Positions 5,825 through 6,463 of a stretch of 6,463 nt of DNA are shown here, in pieces. This stretch comes from Longimicrobium sp. (lineage in GTDB: Bacteria > Gemmatimonadota > Gemmatimonadetes > Longimicrobiales > Longimicrobiaceae), in assembly GCA_030446945.1 (NCBI GenBank), contig JAUJMI010000223.1:1-6463 (forward strand), given 5' to 3'. The notes beneath the pieces were generated by a model, which made no database searches, was not told the DNA's origin, and saw only the letters and a list, made by a program, of their open reading frames with translations. How positions within the stretch are numbered: position 1 is the stretch's first letter; every line of letters starts with the position of its first letter. The position numbers and the translations under genes were made by a program.

Positions 5825-6463
5825 ATGACCTGCATCGCCTTCCTGACCCGCCTGCGCGGCCCATTCGCCGTGCTTGTCGCCGCCGGTGCGCTCTCCGCCT
5901 GCCCGGGCGATGGCGGCGGGATCGTGGATCCGCCGCCGCCTCCGGCGCCACCGCCTCCCCCGCCGCCGCCCGCTTTCGCGCTGACCTCGGTTCAGCCGCT
6001 GGTACCCGGCGCGACGGTACGGCTGACGGGAACCGCGTTCAACACCGGCCTCCCCGCCACCCTGACCGTCGACGGCCAGAGCGTGCCGGTGGCCCGCGTC
6101 TCGGATACGGAGGCGACCTTTGTGGTCCCCGCCGCCTTCCGCACCTGCGAGACCGATGGGCGCAAAGTGGCCGTCACCGCCGCCGCGGCCACCCTCCAGG
6201 GCACGCTCGACCTCCCCGACACCGTCGCGCTCGCGCCCGGCCAGTCGCAGGTGCTAGCCGCCGTCGAGGTCGCCTGCCTCAAGCTCCCGGCCGCCGATCA
6301 GGACTACGTCCTCACCGCGTTGAACCTCGAGGACTACCCCACCACGGTGGACCCGAACGCCCCGCCCCCCGTCCGCGCGCTCCTCAACCTCACCACCCAC
6401 ACCGCCGCCGGCGGCGAGCCCACCGGCAGCTTCACGCCCAGCGTGCCGATGGTGCACCGGGCC
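5825..6463 (+). CDS. Putative secreted lipoprotein with proline linker and IPT/TIG-like domain (3' end outside window)
   Basis: An open frame of 213 codons that runs off the window, so the C-terminus and full function are unknown. Residues 1-26 form a lipoprotein signal peptide: arginines at 9 and 11, a hydrophobic stretch FAVLVAAGAL, and the lipobox L23-S-A-C26, predicting lipid attachment at C26 after cleavage by signal peptidase II. A glycine-rich spacer and a proline run (36-49, broken only by one alanine) follow and would hold the rest away from the membrane. Residues 53-105 look like an IPT/TIG immunoglobulin-like fold: LTSVQPLVPGATVRLTGTAF, then a beta-rich segment ending in FVVPA. The remainder (106-213) is Thr/Ala/Val-rich with cysteines at 108 and in VEVACLKLP, and probably forms another beta domain. 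Such N-termini occur on large surface proteins and secreted proteases of GC-rich soil bacteria, but no enzyme motif is visible here. No clear Shine-Dalgarno precedes the ATG, and no alternative in-frame ATG or GTG lies close upstream. Confidence 0.75.
   Translation, partial: MTCIAFLTRLRGPFAVLVAAGALSACPGDGGGIVDPPPPPAPPPPPPPPAFALTSVQPLVPGATVRLTGTAFNTGLPATLTVDGQSVPVARVSDTEATFVVPAAFRTCETDGRKVAVTAAAATLQGTLDLPDTVALAPGQSQVLAAVEVACLKLPAADQDYVLTALNLEDYPTTVDPNAPPPVRALLNLTTHTAAGGEPTGSFTPSVPMVHRA

Noticed and set aside
1..6463. CRISPR arrays, tRNA or rRNA genes, insertion sequences, phage genes
   Set aside because: No spaced direct repeats, cloverleaf-like sequence, transposase motifs or terminal inverted repeats were seen on either strand.

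Overview
The window is very GC-rich DNA with densely packed genes, third codon positions dominated by G and C, and long spurious antisense reading frames. The gene set (an EamA carrier, a HAD hydrolase, a YhfW-type FAD/Rieske fusion, SelO, a DUF433/DUF5615 pair, and a proline-linker lipoprotein with a TIG-like domain) and the base composition suggest a bacterium such as a Gemmatimonadota/Longimicrobium-like lineage. That placement is an inference from composition and style; no marker gene is present.

Layout, left to right. 1-49 is a GC-rich edge that looks like part of an intergenic repeat. 50-982 (minus) is a ten-helix EamA/DMT permease. 1138-1716 (minus) is a DUF433 antitoxin-like gene followed, through a GTGA overlap, by a DUF5615 PIN-like toxin gene. 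The toxin gene is broken by two frameshifts and one in-frame TGA and carries a perfect 14-bp inverted repeat. 1786-3986 (minus) holds two genes joined by an ATGA overlap: a 509-residue FAD oxidoreductase with a C-terminal Rieske [2Fe-2S] domain, then a HAD phosphatase. 4084-5547 (minus) is a complete SelO protein AMPylase. 5548-5824 is a divergent intergenic region with several inverted repeats and one good -10 element. From 5825 (plus) a putative lipoprotein runs off the right edge.

Six of the seven genes read leftwards. The FAD/Rieske-HAD pair is almost certainly co-translated, and SelO lies only 97 bp upstream in the same direction, so a redox-themed transcription unit (SelO, Rieske flavoenzyme, HAD hydrolase) is plausible. 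SelO keeps both the active-site residues and the two cysteines that form the regulatory disulfide in E. coli SelO. The toxin-antitoxin pair and the permease look like separate neighbours.

I see no clear new multi-gene system. The points most worth following are the decayed DUF5615 toxin beside an intact DUF433 partner with a palindrome upstream, and the SelO-Rieske flavoenzyme neighbourhood.
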